A stretch of 64,000 bases of DNA from assembly GCA_943331105.2 (NCBI GenBank), contig CALQKH020000004.1, forward strand, positions 62,001 through 126,000. Direction: 5' to 3'. This document shows positions 1-8,873 of the stretch, piece after piece. Under the pieces are notes generated by a model that was given only the letters and a program-made list of their open reading frames with translations, was not told the origin of the DNA and did no database searches. This DNA comes from Akkermansia muciniphila (GTDB lineage: Bacteria; Pseudomonadota; Gammaproteobacteria; Burkholderiales; Burkholderiaceae_C). Positions within the stretch are counted from its first letter, which is position 1, and the number at the start of each line of letters is the position of its first letter. Both the position numbers and the translations under genes were made by a program.

Positions 1-135
1 GTAAGCACCCGTGCGGTAAACCAGCACAGGGAAGAATTGCTCTTTGGTTTGAGCCGTTGCGACCGTGCTGACCAGCGCACTGGCAAGTCCGGCAGCGGCC
101 ACGGTGGTGGCCAGGACGAGTTGACGAAGCTTCAT
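1..135 (-). CDS. ABC transporter substrate-binding protein (N-terminal fragment)
   Basis: Only the first 45 codons are present; the gene runs off the left edge. The start lies on the minus strand at 135. The peptide begins MKLRQLVLATTVAAAGL and continues as a hydrophobic Ala-rich stretch to an Ala-Gln-type cleavage site (TVATAQ), a classical secretory signal peptide. A mature start reading TKEQFFPVLVYRTGAY is typical of periplasmic branched-chain amino acid/amide binding proteins. It follows livM, livH and livG genes on the same strand, so it should be the receptor of that importer. The substrate cannot be read from this fragment. Confidence 0.8.
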   Translation of the reverse strand, partial: MKLRQLVLATTVAAAGLASALVSTVATAQTKEQFFPVLVYRTGAY

Positions 136-193
136 GGTTTGTCTCCTGTTAAAAAAAGGTGGAAGCACTTGGGGAAAAAATCGAGATGAAAAA

Positions 194-1270
194 TCAGTGA
201 GGGAAAGGCCAAAGGCGGAGCTTTTGCTTGGCAATGGACCACAACTTGGCCAGGCCGTGCGGCTCAACAATCAAGAACCAAACAATCAGGGCGCCAAAAA
301 TCATGAACTCGGCGTGCGACACCAAGGCCGTGGAAATGGTGACCCCCACCAGACCGCCCATCCAAGGCAAAAACTGGTTGAGGAAAATTGGCAAGATCAC
401 AATGAAAGCCGCACCGAAAAAGCTGCCCATGATGGAGCCCATGCCACCGATGATGACCATGAACAACAACTGGAACGAACGGTCAATCGAGAAGGCCGCT
501 GGCTCCCAAGACCCCAGGTGCACAAAGCCCCACAGACCACCGGCCACACCGATGATGAAAGAGCTGACAGCAAAGGCACTGAGCTTGGCGTAGATTGGGC
601 GAATGCCAATCACGGCGGCGGCCACGTCCATGTCGCGGATCGCCATCCATTCACGGCCAATGGCCGAGCGCACCAAATTTTTGGCGAGCAAGCCAAACAC
701 CACCAAAAAGGCCAAGCAAAAGAGGTATTTCTCAACAGGGGCGTTGATCGTCCAACCCATCACGCTCAGGTTGGACACGTTGACGGAACCTGATGCCGAG
801 TTGTTGGTGAACCAGCCCACGCGCAAGAAGGCCCAATCACAAAAAAACTGCGCTGCCAAAGTCGCCACGGCCAAATACAAGCCTTTGACTCGCAGGCTGG
901 GGATGCCAAAAAACATGCCCACCACCGTGGCGAAGAAGCCACCGGCCAGCAAAGCCACGATCAAGGGCATGCCCTCAATGCGCACATAGGTGTTGTAAGC
1001 CATGTAGGCGCCCACCGCCATGAAGGCACCCGAACCCAATGAAATCTGACCGCAATACCCCACCAAGATGTTGACCCCCAATGCGGCCAAGGCCAGGATC
1101 AAAAAGGGAATCAGGATGGCGCGGAACATGTATTCGTCGGCGACCATGGGCACGCCGACAAACGCGAAGGCAATCAATGCCCAAACAGCCCAGCGGTCTT
1201 GCGCAATGGCAAAAATCTGTTGGTCGCTGCGGTAAGAGGTCTTGAACTGACCGTTCTCTCTGTAAAACAT
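194..1270 (-). CDS. livM: Branched-chain amino acid-type ABC transporter permease (LivM family)
   Basis: A 358-residue inner-membrane permease with about eight to ten hydrophobic segments. The conserved LivM loop is visible as AVGAYMAYN after GQISLGSGAF, and the EAA-like cytoplasmic region contains GREWMAIRDMDVAAAVIGI, which contacts the ATPase. It forms the heterodimeric channel with the LivH protein encoded 12 bases upstream. Order on the minus strand is acyl-CoA ligase, livG, livH, livM, binding protein, suggesting one transcript. In Burkholderiales such Liv systems linked to an acyl-CoA ligase often import organic acids or aromatics rather than leucine, so the substrate is open. Confidence 0.93.
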   Translation of the reverse strand: MFYRENGQFKTSYRSDQQIFAIAQDRWAVWALIAFAFVGVPMVADEYMFRAILIPFLILALAALGVNILVGYCGQISLGSGAFMAVGAYMAYNTYVRIEGMPLIVALLAGGFFATVVGMFFGIPSLRVKGLYLAVATLAAQFFCDWAFLRVGWFTNNSASGSVNVSNLSVMGWTINAPVEKYLFCLAFLVVFGLLAKNLVRSAIGREWMAIRDMDVAAAVIGIRPIYAKLSAFAVSSFIIGVAGGLWGFVHLGSWEPAAFSIDRSFQLLFMVIIGGMGSIMGSFFGAAFIVILPIFLNQFLPWMGGLVGVTISTALVSHAEFMIFGALIVWFLIVEPHGLAKLWSIAKQKLRLWPFPH

Positions 1271-1282
1271 GTTTTTCTCTCC

Positions 1283-2212
1283 TTACACGCGGTCGATGAT
1301 TTTTTCGCCGAACAAGCCTTGCGGACGGAACAGCAAGAACACCAGCGCCAGCACATAAGCGAACCAGATTTCAATACCGCCGCCCACAAAGGGGCCGAGG
1401 TAAACCTCGGACAATTTCTCACCCACACCAATGATCAGACCGCCAATGATGGCGCCCGGCACCGAAGTCAGGCCGCCCAAAATGATCACCGGCAAAGCAC
1501 GCAAAGCCACCGTAGTCAACGAGAACTGCACACCCATTTTGGAGCCCCAAATGATGCCGGCGACCAAGGCGGTGATGCCGGCCACAAACCACACAATGAC
1601 CCAAATGCGGTTGAGCGGAATACCAATCGATTGAGCGGCTTGGTGGTCATCGGCCACCGCACGCAGGGCCCGGCCTGTACCGGTCTTTTGGAAGAACAAA
1701 GACAAGACCACCACCATCAATGCGGCAATGCAGGCGGCGTAAACATCTTCCAAGTTGACAAGTACGCCACCAGGGAAGACCGAGTCAAACAAGAACACCG
1801 GATCTTTGGGCATGCCCACATCGATCTTGTAAATGTCGCTGCCAAAAATGGTCTGACCCAATCCATCCAGAAAGTAAGTGATGCCCAAAGTGGCCATCAG
1901 CAAGGTCACGCCCTCTTGGTTGACCAAGTGACGCAGCACCAAGCGTTCAATCAGCCAAGCCAACACAAACATGATGGCTGCGGCCAGCACAAAAGCGATC
2001 AGATTGCCCGTGAACTTGTCTTCAATGCCCAGCCAACCTGGGACCCACTCCGAAAAGCGGGCCATGGCCAAGGCGGCAAACAACACCATCGCGCCTTGCG
2101 CGAAGTTAAAAACACCTGAGGCCTTGAAAATCAGCACAAAACCCAGCGCGACCAAGGAATAAAGCATGCCGGCCATGAGGCCGCCAAAAAGGGCTTCCAG
2201 AAAAAATGCCAT
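1283..2212 (-). CDS. livH: Branched-chain amino acid-type ABC transporter permease (LivH family)
   Basis: A 309-residue integral membrane protein of LivH type. It shows the N-terminal GLMAGMLYSLVALGFVLIFKASGVFNFAQGAM signature region, with GxxYALxALG-like spacing, and the cytoplasmic coupling loop RALRAVADDHQAAQSIGIP. Length and order match LivH. It lies 12 bases after livG and 12 bases before livM, so the three are almost certainly co-transcribed. It pairs with LivM to form the translocation pathway for the binding protein encoded at the left edge. Confidence 0.93.
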   Translation of the reverse strand: MAFFLEALFGGLMAGMLYSLVALGFVLIFKASGVFNFAQGAMVLFAALAMARFSEWVPGWLGIEDKFTGNLIAFVLAAAIMFVLAWLIERLVLRHLVNQEGVTLLMATLGITYFLDGLGQTIFGSDIYKIDVGMPKDPVFLFDSVFPGGVLVNLEDVYAACIAALMVVVLSLFFQKTGTGRALRAVADDHQAAQSIGIPLNRIWVIVWFVAGITALVAGIIWGSKMGVQFSLTTVALRALPVIILGGLTSVPGAIIGGLIIGVGEKLSEVYLGPFVGGGIEIWFAYVLALVFLLFRPQGLFGEKIIDRV

Positions 2213-2224
2213 GTCTTGTTCTCC

Positions 2225-3007
2225 TTAGTGGCTGGTGCCCAAATAGGCACTGATCACGTCTTCGTTGTTGCGCACTTCTTCGGGGGTGCCGTCGCCAATT
2301 TTTTTGCCGTAATCGAGCACCACCACGCGGTCCGAAATGTCCATCACCACGCCCATGTCGTGTTCGATCAACACGATGGTGGTGCCGAACTCGTCGTTCA
2401 CATCCAAGATGAAGCGGCACATGTCCTGCTTTTCTTCCATGTTCATACCGGCCATGGGCTCATCGAGCAAAAGCACTTTGGGCTCCATGGCCAAAGCGCG
2501 ACCCAAATCAACCCGCTTTTGCAAGCCATAAGGCAGCTGGCCCACGGGTGTTTTGCGGAACGCCTGGATTTCAAGAAAGTCGATGATGTGCTCGACAAAT
2601 TCGCGGTGCGTTTCTTCCTCGCGCTGAGCGGGGCCAATGCGCAGTGCTTGCATGAACAGGTTGCTCTTTATGTGCAAATTGCGGCCGGTCATGATGTTGT
2701 CGATCACGCTCATGCCCTTGAACAAGGCCAAGTTTTGGAAGGTCCGAGCAATGCCCATCTCGGCCACTTGGCGGCTGTTCATGTGGTCAAACGTTTGGCC
2801 CCGAAACGTGATGCTGCCCTCTTGCGGGGTGTACACGCCATTGATGCAGTTGAGCATCGAGCTTTTGCCTGCGCCATTGGGGCCGATGATGGCGCGCACT
2901 TCGTGTTCGCGCACGTTGAACGAAATGTCGGTCAGCGCCTTCACGCCGCCAAAACGCAAACTGATGTTGTTGACGTCCAGAATGACGTCGCCGATTTTCT
3001 TGGTCAT
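2225..3007 (-). CDS. livG: ABC transporter ATP-binding protein (LivG family)
   Basis: A 260-residue ATPase. Walker A is GPNGAGKSS near residue 42, the signature region is YGLQKRVDLGRALAMEPK, Walker B is VLLLDEPMAG, and the switch histidine lies in LIEHDMGVVMDISDRV. The C-terminal YGKKIGDGTPEEVRNNEDVISAYLG is characteristic of LivG. Its ATG overlaps the stop of the upstream acyl-CoA ligase by four bases (ATGA), implying translational coupling. The partner LivF ATPase is not in the window and may lie beyond the left edge after the binding protein. Confidence 0.93.
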   Translation of the reverse strand: MTKKIGDVILDVNNISLRFGGVKALTDISFNVREHEVRAIIGPNGAGKSSMLNCINGVYTPQEGSITFRGQTFDHMNSRQVAEMGIARTFQNLALFKGMSVIDNIMTGRNLHIKSNLFMQALRIGPAQREEETHREFVEHIIDFLEIQAFRKTPVGQLPYGLQKRVDLGRALAMEPKVLLLDEPMAGMNMEEKQDMCRFILDVNDEFGTTIVLIEHDMGVVMDISDRVVVLDYGKKIGDGTPEEVRNNEDVISAYLGTSH

Positions 3008-4950
3008 GCTGCTGCCTTCACGGGTGTGAATGTTTTGGCGTCGGAAATCTTGAGCGTGGCGCTGACGCTGCCGGTGCGGCCGTCTTCAAACTTGACCACC
3101 GTCTCAATGAACTGCTCGGCTTTGCCTTCGTACAGGCCATCGACCAGTGGTTTGTATTTGTCGGCAATGAAGCCGCGGCGGACTTTGTTGGTGCGGGTCA
3201 ACTCGCCATCGTCTGCGTCCAGCTCTTTGTGCAAGACCAAAAAGCGAGAGACCTGGCTGCCCGCCAGCAAGGCGTCTTCGGCCAAATCGGCGTTGACCTT
3301 TTCCACGCACTCCTGGATGAGCTGATAGACCTCTGGCTTTTGGGCCAAATCGGTGTAGCCCGCGTAAGAAAGGTTGCGGCGTTCAGCCCAGTTGCCCACG
3401 GCATCAAAGTCGATGTTGAGCATGACGCAGACTTTTTCACGCTGGTCGCCATATGCCACAACCTCTTTGATGAAGGGGAAAAACTTGAGCTTGTTCTCAA
3501 CGTATTTGGGCGCAAACATGGCGCCGTCGTTGGCGCCGCCCTGGATGCGGCCCACGTCTTTGACGCGGTCAATGATCTTCAGGTGGCCGTGGCTGTCGAT
3601 GAAGCCCGCGTCGCTGGTGTGGTACCAGCCATCGGCGGTCAACACTTCATCGGTGGCCTTTTGGTTCTTGTAGTAACCCTTGAGCAAACCCGGCGACTTC
3701 ACCAAGATTTCGCCGTTGTCCGCCACTTTGATTTCCACGCCCTTGCACGGCACACCCACGGTATCGGCACGCGCTTCGTTGTCAGGCTGCAGGCACACAA
3801 ACACAGCGGTCTCGGTGGAACCATACAACTGCTTGATGTTCACACCGATCGAACGGAAAAAGGTGAACAGGTCGGGGCCAATCGCCTCGCCTGCGGTGTA
3901 GGCCACGCGCACGCGGCTGAAACCCATGTTGTTGCGCAAAGGGCCGTACACCAAGAGGTTGCCCAAGCCGTACACCATGCGGTCCATGAAGCCCACCGAC
4001 TGGCCATCCATCAAAGCGGGGCCCACTTTTTTGGCCACATCCATGAAGTAAGAAAACAACTTGCGCTTGAAGTTGCCCGCATCTTCCATGCGGATCATCA
4101 CGCTGGTCAGCATGCCCTCAAACACGCGGGGCGGTGCGAAGTAATACGTGGGCCCAATCTCTTTCAGGTCGATGGTCACGGTGGCCGATGATTCAGGGCA
4201 ATTGACCACGTAGCCACACACCAACCACTGGGCGTAGCTGAAGATGTTTTGCCCAATCCAAGCGGGTGGCATGTAGGCCAACACGTCTTCAGAGTGGGTC
4301 AGCTTGTCGAATTCTGCGCCTGCATCTGCGCGGTCGATCAAGGAGCCGTGCGTATGCACCACACCTTTGGGGTTGCCGGTGGTGCCCGATGTGAAGAACA
4401 TGGCCGCCACATCAGCGGTGTTGGCTTTGTCCGCCTCTTCGGCAAAGAACTGGGGGTGCTGCTGTGCGAACACCGCACCGGCAGCGATCAGTTCTTCCAA
4501 TGAACCGAGACCATCTTCGGTGTACTTGCGCAAACCACGGGGGTTGTCATAAAAAATGTGAGCCAGCTGAGGGCATTGCTCACGCACCTCCAGCATCTTG
4601 TCGACCTGTTCTTGGTCTTCCACCACCGCAAAACGCACCTCAGCGTTGGTGATGGGGAACACGCATTCGGCAGCCGCAGCATCTTGGTACAAAGGCACAG
4701 GAATCGCGCCCAGCGACTGCGCGGCCAACATGGTGGCGTACAGGCGCGGGCGGTTGGAGCCCACCACAATCAGGTGCTCGCCCCGCTGCAGACCCGCTTG
4801 GTGCAAACCACAGGCCATTGACTGAACCAATTTGGCCAAATCAGACCAGGTAATGGTCTGCCAAATGCCATATTCTTTTTCTCGCAACGCCGGTGCCAAG
4901 GGGCGCTCGGCAGCGTGTTTGAGCATCAAACGGGTGAACGTTGTTTGCAT
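3004..4950 (-). CDS. AMP-dependent synthetase/ligase (long-chain acyl-CoA ligase type)
   Basis: A member of the ANL superfamily that activates a carboxylic acid to acyl-AMP and then acyl-CoA. The P-loop is FFTSGTTGNPKGVVHTHGSL, followed by QLYGSTETAVF, the GWYHTSDAGF hinge-region aspartate, and IIDRVKDVGRIQGG. At 648 residues it is the long FadD15/ACSBG-like form. The start chosen is the ATG at 4950 (MQTTFTRLMLKHAAERP) with AGG-rich sequence upstream. In-frame ATGs at 4968 and 5022 are possible, but the 5022 start directly abuts a palindrome. It is first in the liv operon, so imported acid may be thioesterified at once. Substrate specificity is unknown. Confidence 0.9.
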   Translation of the reverse strand: MQTTFTRLMLKHAAERPLAPALREKEYGIWQTITWSDLAKLVQSMACGLHQAGLQRGEHLIVVGSNRPRLYATMLAAQSLGAIPVPLYQDAAAAECVFPITNAEVRFAVVEDQEQVDKMLEVREQCPQLAHIFYDNPRGLRKYTEDGLGSLEELIAAGAVFAQQHPQFFAEEADKANTADVAAMFFTSGTTGNPKGVVHTHGSLIDRADAGAEFDKLTHSEDVLAYMPPAWIGQNIFSYAQWLVCGYVVNCPESSATVTIDLKEIGPTYYFAPPRVFEGMLTSVMIRMEDAGNFKRKLFSYFMDVAKKVGPALMDGQSVGFMDRMVYGLGNLLVYGPLRNNMGFSRVRVAYTAGEAIGPDLFTFFRSIGVNIKQLYGSTETAVFVCLQPDNEARADTVGVPCKGVEIKVADNGEILVKSPGLLKGYYKNQKATDEVLTADGWYHTSDAGFIDSHGHLKIIDRVKDVGRIQGGANDGAMFAPKYVENKLKFFPFIKEVVAYGDQREKVCVMLNIDFDAVGNWAERRNLSYAGYTDLAQKPEVYQLIQECVEKVNADLAEDALLAGSQVSRFLVLHKELDADDGELTRTNKVRRGFIADKYKPLVDGLYEGKAEQFIETVVKFEDGRTGSVSATLKISDAKTFTPVKAAA

Positions 4951-5022
4951 GACCTGACCTGTCTCCATAACGGTACGTTGGGTGCTGTGCGACCCAAACT
5001 TGCACGGATCGTAGGCAGTCAT

Positions 5023-5051
5023 TTGACGTCAAGTTGTCGTTTGGACGACAA
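5023..5051. promoter_or_regulatory. Tandem palindromes in the divergent ligase/Crp-like intergenic region
   Basis: Two adjacent perfect inverted repeats sit between the divergent acyl-CoA ligase (start 4950) and the Crp-like gene (start 5107). The first is the 10-base TTGACGTCAA (5023-5032). The second is TTGTCGT-TTGG-ACGACAA (5034-5051). A related half-site, TGACAATTCGG, occurs near 5090. This is the expected place for an operator controlling both promoters. The neighbouring Crp/Fnr-family protein is the obvious candidate binder, although the sequence is not the canonical TGTGA-N6-TCACA. Confidence 0.5.
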
Positions 5052-5106
5052 TTTAGGGAAGACCCTTATCACAACTGTCTGCAAACTGACAATTCGGAAA
5101 TCTCAC

Positions 5107-5814
5107 ATGCTCAAAGAAAGTTCCGTCCACCAACGCCGCCGTCCTTTGACTTTGGCCGAATTGAATGACATTCCTTGGCTTAACTTGCTGCGACAGGAAG
5201 AAAAGGAGCAAATCACGCCTCAGTTGGTGGTCAGCGACCTGCAGACTGGCGAGCATGTCTGCCGAATAGGCAAACCGGTGACGTATTGGTTTGGTGTGCT
5301 CTCGGGTTTGTTGAAAATGAGCACCGACAACGAAAGCGGTCAGACCATGACTTTCACCGGCATACCCCCCGGAGGATGGTTTGGCGAAGGCACGGCGATC
5401 AAGCGCGAGGTCTACCGCTACAACATCCAAGCTCTGCGGCCCAGTTTGGTGGCTGGCATGCCCGTTGACACCTTTCACTGGCTGATCGATCACTCGCTGG
5501 GTTTCAACCGTTTCATCATGCAACAGCTCAATGAGCGCTTAGGCCAGTTCATTGCAGCGCGAGAGATGGACCGCATGACCAACCCCGAACTGCGCCTGGC
5601 CAGGCACCTGGCTGCCCTGTTTAACCCCGTGCTGTTTTCAGGCGTGGGCGAGGTGCTGCGCATCACCCAGCAAGAGTTGGCCTATTTGGTGGGCCTCTCA
5701 AGGCAGCGCGTGAATGAGGCACTGCGGGTGCTTGAAGACAACCAGCTGATTCGCATCGAATACGGCGGCTTGCGCATCCTCGATTTGAACGGGTTAAGAA
5801 CCCGGCAGTTTTAA
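5107..5814 (+). CDS. Crp/Fnr-family transcriptional regulator
   Basis: A 235-residue protein with an N-terminal cyclic nucleotide-binding-like beta roll (about residues 25-145, including PPGGWFGEGTAI), a dimerisation helix, and a C-terminal winged helix with recognition helix LVGLSRQRVNEALRVLEDNQLI. The Fnr four-cysteine iron-sulphur cluster is absent (only one Cys is seen), so it is not an oxygen sensor of that type. The phosphate-binding RxS of cAMP receptors is also not evident. Translation upstream of 5107 is possible, but ATG 5107 (MLKESSVHQRRRP) gives the usual family length. It is divergent from the liv/ligase operon and probably regulates it. Confidence 0.85.
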   Translation: MLKESSVHQRRRPLTLAELNDIPWLNLLRQEEKEQITPQLVVSDLQTGEHVCRIGKPVTYWFGVLSGLLKMSTDNESGQTMTFTGIPPGGWFGEGTAIKREVYRYNIQALRPSLVAGMPVDTFHWLIDHSLGFNRFIMQQLNERLGQFIAAREMDRMTNPELRLARHLAALFNPVLFSGVGEVLRITQQELAYLVGLSRQRVNEALRVLEDNQLIRIEYGGLRILDLNGLRTRQF

Positions 5815-5979
5815 CCCCTCCTCTGAATTCAAACGTCTGCACACAAGGCCTTCGACAAGCGGTTGCCAGTCATGTGGGTGACCGCAAACAGGCATCGACT
5901 CGGGGTAACCCTATGTCTCCTTAATTTTTGTGGGGATAAGCTCAAAAATCTTTTTCGCTTCACTCACAGGAGACCATTG

Positions 5980-7194
5980 ATGTTCAAAAAAATTGCGACC
6001 TGCGCAGCTGTCCTGACCCTCAGCATGGGTTATGCCGTTGCCCAAGCCCCCGCCGCTGCACCTGCACCCCCACCGGCCTGGAAACAAGGCATGCCCGCCG
6101 AGATGGCCAACTCCACTTTGGCCCCGCTCGCCGGCAAACTGACCGTCACCCCAGCGGCAGACATCCCATTGAACAAACTCAAGCTGCCACCAGGTTTCAA
6201 GATTGAAATTTGGTCCACCGGCACCCCTGGCGTCAGAGCCATGAGCCGCGGCGAGAGCGGCAAAATTTATGCAGGCACACGCGGTCTGGGCCGTGTTTAT
6301 GAAATCAGCGACAACGGCAAAGAGCGCAGCAGCCGCGTGTTGGTCGACAAGCTGAACCAACCTGCTGTCACCATGCACAAAGGTTCTTTGTATGTCATGG
6401 CCATCGACAAAGTGTTGCGTTACGACGGCATCGAAGCCAACCCCAATGCCCAGCCGGTGGACATGACCGCCGCCTTCAAGCTGCCCCCGCTGCAACACCA
6501 CAACTGGAAATACCTGAGCTTCGGCCCAGACGGCAAGCTGTATGTACCTTTCGGTGCGCCGTGCAACATCTGCGAGCCAGGTGCTGAATACGCCCAAATC
6601 CGCCGCTACAACGCAGATGGTTCTGGCATGGAAGTGATCGCCACCGGCGTTCGCAACACCGTAGGTTTTGACTGGCACCCCGTCACCAAAGAGCTGTGGT
6701 TCAGCGACCATGGCCGTGACTGGATGGGCGATGACACCCCCGATGACGAACTCAACCGCATGTCCAAAACGGGCTTGAATTTCGGCTTCCCCTACTGCCA
6801 CGCCAGCGGTGTGGTCGACCGGGACATCAAGAAAGACAAGCCTTGCGACGGCGTGACATTGCCTGTGGCCAACATGGGCCCTCATGCTGCTGTGATGGGT
6901 GTGACCTTCTACACCGGCAACATGTTCCCTGCGGAATACAAAAACATGATGTTTGTGGCCCGCAAAGGTTCCTGGAACCGCACCAAGAAATTGGGCTTTG
7001 ATGTGGTGGTGGTCAACACCGATGCCGAAGGCAAGAGCGCCAAAGTCTCGCCATTCCTGACCGGCTTCAAAGACGACGCGGACGACAGCTTCTGGGGTCG
7101 CCCGGCTTACATGTTGCAAATGCCCGATGGTTCAATGCTGGTCTCTGACGAGCAACTGGGTGCCATCTACCGCATCTCGTATGCCAAGCCCTGA
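5980..7194 (+). CDS. Exported PQQ-dependent sugar dehydrogenase-like protein (sorbosone dehydrogenase family)
   Basis: A 404-residue protein with a signal peptide (MFKKIATCAAVLTLSMGYAVAQA) and a Pro/Ala linker, then a six-bladed beta-propeller of the GDH/sorbosone dehydrogenase family. Recognisable elements are KLPPGFKIEIWSTG, LSFGPDGKLYVPFGAPCN, VIATGVRNTVGFDWHP, LWFSDHGRDW and the terminal GSMLVSDEQLGAIYRI. CAGGAGA at 5967-5973 fits the ATG at 5980. It should oxidise a sugar or alcohol in the periplasm using PQQ and pass electrons to a cytochrome. The next gene encodes a c-type cytochrome and overlaps this one, supporting a redox pair. The actual substrate is unknown. Confidence 0.87.
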   Translation: MFKKIATCAAVLTLSMGYAVAQAPAAAPAPPPAWKQGMPAEMANSTLAPLAGKLTVTPAADIPLNKLKLPPGFKIEIWSTGTPGVRAMSRGESGKIYAGTRGLGRVYEISDNGKERSSRVLVDKLNQPAVTMHKGSLYVMAIDKVLRYDGIEANPNAQPVDMTAAFKLPPLQHHNWKYLSFGPDGKLYVPFGAPCNICEPGAEYAQIRRYNADGSGMEVIATGVRNTVGFDWHPVTKELWFSDHGRDWMGDDTPDDELNRMSKTGLNFGFPYCHASGVVDRDIKKDKPCDGVTLPVANMGPHAAVMGVTFYTGNMFPAEYKNMMFVARKGSWNRTKKLGFDVVVVNTDAEGKSAKVSPFLTGFKDDADDSFWGRPAYMLQMPDGSMLVSDEQLGAIYRISYAKP

Positions 7195-7819
7195 TGGCTT
7201 GACATGGAGAGCAGGTGTTTGTGCGGCCCTGATTGGGGCCTGTGTCTGGGCTGCGCCACACGCGCTGGCCCAGACGGCCTTTAAAGGCACGGCCCAAGTC
7301 AATGCCAGCATCCAAGCCCCTGAACGAGCCGCGCAGTGCGTGGCCTGTCACGGCGCCAAAGGTGTGTCTCAAATCCCCAGCATTCCTTCGCTGGCGGCGC
7401 AACCCAAAACCTTCATCGAAAACCAATTGGTTCTGATTCGCGAAGGCTTGCGGGATGTGCCTGCCATGAAAGGCTCTCTTGACGGGGTCTCCGATGCCGA
7501 ACTCGTGGCCCTGGCCACCTATTTTTCGGCGCAAGTGGCTCCCCCTGCGGCCAAGGGCCGTGCGGACAAAGCCAGCCTAGAGCGTGGCAGGGAACTGGCC
7601 AAGGCCGCTTTGTGTGGCACCTGCCATTTGCCGCAATACCAAGGACGTGACCAGGTCCCCAGATTGGCCAGCCAACAAGAGCAATTCTTGTTGGACGTGA
7701 TGAAGGAATACCGTGACAAACCCGGCCCCGGTCGCGACACGGTGATGGCCGCGGCCTTGTACGGCATCAACGATGCGCAGCTCAAGGACTTGGCACACTT
7801 TTTCGCACACACACGCTGA
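7181..7819 (+). CDS. Periplasmic diheme c-type cytochrome
   Basis: A 212-residue protein with a signal peptide ending near HALAQ and two heme c motifs: CVACH in the N-terminal half and CGTCH in the C-terminal half. Distal methionines are plausible in VPAMKGSLDGVSDAELVALATYF and DTVMAAALYGINDAQLKDLAHFFA. This is the cytochrome c4-like or alcohol-dehydrogenase-acceptor architecture. ATG 7181 (MPSPDGLTWRAG) overlaps the last codons of the sugar dehydrogenase by 14 bases, so the two are translated from one message. It probably accepts electrons from that dehydrogenase and feeds the respiratory chain. Confidence 0.87.
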   Translation: MPSPDGLTWRAGVCAALIGACVWAAPHALAQTAFKGTAQVNASIQAPERAAQCVACHGAKGVSQIPSIPSLAAQPKTFIENQLVLIREGLRDVPAMKGSLDGVSDAELVALATYFSAQVAPPAAKGRADKASLERGRELAKAALCGTCHLPQYQGRDQVPRLASQQEQFLLDVMKEYRDKPGPGRDTVMAAALYGINDAQLKDLAHFFAHTR

Positions 7820-7838
7820 GTCGGCGGCAGCAAAAAAA

Positions 7839-7876
7839 GGGACAATGGGCAGCCTTGCCTATTCGTCCCATTTTTT
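7839..7876 (+). terminator. Rho-independent terminator after the cytochrome gene
   Basis: A long hairpin, GGGAC-AATGGGCA paired with TGCCTATT-GTCCC (one G.U-type mismatch and a bulge), is preceded by seven A and followed by six T. It therefore works in both directions by sequence, but is positioned to end the dehydrogenase-cytochrome transcript 20 bases after its stop. Confidence 0.7.
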
Positions 7877-7890
7877 GATTCTGCACCCCC

Positions 7891-8799
7891 ATGAACCAGC
7901 CCCCGGCATTTCAACGCGCTCCCCGACCTGAAGGCAAAGGTGAAGCCGCTGCGCCCAGAGGCACTTCGCGCCTGAACAAGCGCATGGCCGAGTTGCGCAT
8001 GTGTTCGCGCCGCGAAGCCGACGCTTGGATTGAACAAGGCTGGGTGAAGGTCAACGGCCTGCCCGCCAGCATGGGCCAGCAGGTCACGCTGTCTGACCGC
8101 ATCACCATCGACAAAGCCGCCGAGCAGCAACAAGACCGCCAGGTCACCATCTTGCTGCACAAGCCCATGGGCTATGTGAGCGGCCAGGCCGAAGACGGGC
8201 ACGAACCGGCCATCACCCTCATCAACCCACGCAGCCACTGGGGCGGCGACCCGTCCAAACTGCGCTTCACACCACCCCACCTGCGCGGCTTGGCCCCAGC
8301 TGGCCGCCTGGACATCGACTCCACCGGCCTGCTGGTGCTGACGCAAGACGGCCGCGTGGCGCGTCAGCTGATCGGTGAAGACTCAGAGATGGAAAAAGAA
8401 TATTTGGTGCGCGTGGCCTACACCGGCCACGAAAACACCGCTGCCGCCAACGCCGCATCGGCCACTTATGGCGGCAAAGCCAACCAGCTCACCACCATTG
8501 GCGACTTCGACCGGGTCAGCGCCAACGTGCAAGCCGTGTTCCCCAAGGCGCTGCTCGAGCGCCTGCGCCACGGCCTGAGCCTGGACGGCAAGCCCCTCAA
8601 GCCGGCCAAGGTGGACTGGCAAAACCCCGAGCAATTGCGCTTTGTGCTGACCGAAGGCAAAAAGCGCCAGATCCGGCGCATGTGCGAACAGGTGGGCCTG
8701 AAAGTGGTGGGCCTCAAGCGCATCCGCATGGGCGGCGTGCAGCTGGGACAAATGCCGCCGGGGACTTGGCGGTATTTGGGTCCCAACGAATCGTTTTGA
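7891..8799 (+). CDS. rluF: rRNA pseudouridine synthase, RluB/RluF-like (RsuA family)
   Basis: A 302-residue enzyme. An N-terminal S4 RNA-binding domain ([30 protein letters not shown]) is followed by the RsuA-family catalytic core, with [17 protein letters not shown] containing the catalytic aspartate (Asp141), then KEYLVRV and the C-terminal [32 protein letters not shown]. These enzymes isomerise a uridine in 23S rRNA. The single CSRREAD/RRM arrangement favours RluF (target U2604 in E. coli) over RluB, but the exact site cannot be assigned by eye. It lies between two terminators and is therefore probably monocistronic. Confidence 0.88.
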   Translation: MNQPPAFQRAPRPEGKGEAAAPRGTSRLNKRMAELRMCSRREADAWIEQGWVKVNGLPASMGQQVTLSDRITIDKAAEQQQDRQVTILLHKPMGYVSGQAEDGHEPAITLINPRSHWGGDPSKLRFTPPHLRGLAPAGRLDIDSTGLLVLTQDGRVARQLIGEDSEMEKEYLVRVAYTGHENTAAANAASATYGGKANQLTTIGDFDRVSANVQAVFPKALLERLRHGLSLDGKPLKPAKVDWQNPEQLRFVLTEGKKRQIRRMCEQVGLKVVGLKRIRMGGVQLGQMPPGTWRYLGPNESF

Positions 8800-8819
8800 C
8801 CTCTTGAAATCCACCCATG

Positions 8820-8849
8820 ACGCCCCAAGCTGTGGGGCGTTCTTGTTTT
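8820..8849 (+). terminator. Rho-independent terminator between rluF and htpG
   Basis: Stem ACGCCCC (8820-8826) pairs with GGGGCGT (8834-8840) around a 7-base loop, followed by TCTTGTTTT. It ends the pseudouridine synthase transcript, so htpG (start 8874) needs a promoter in the short remaining gap. Confidence 0.75.
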
Positions 8850-8873
8850 CTGACTTTTTACTGTTGAACCGCT

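Noticed and set aside
2216-3325. A 369-codon plus-strand frame opposite livG and the ligase gene
   Set aside because: It is His/Ala/Val-biased shadow coding across the boundary of two clear genes.
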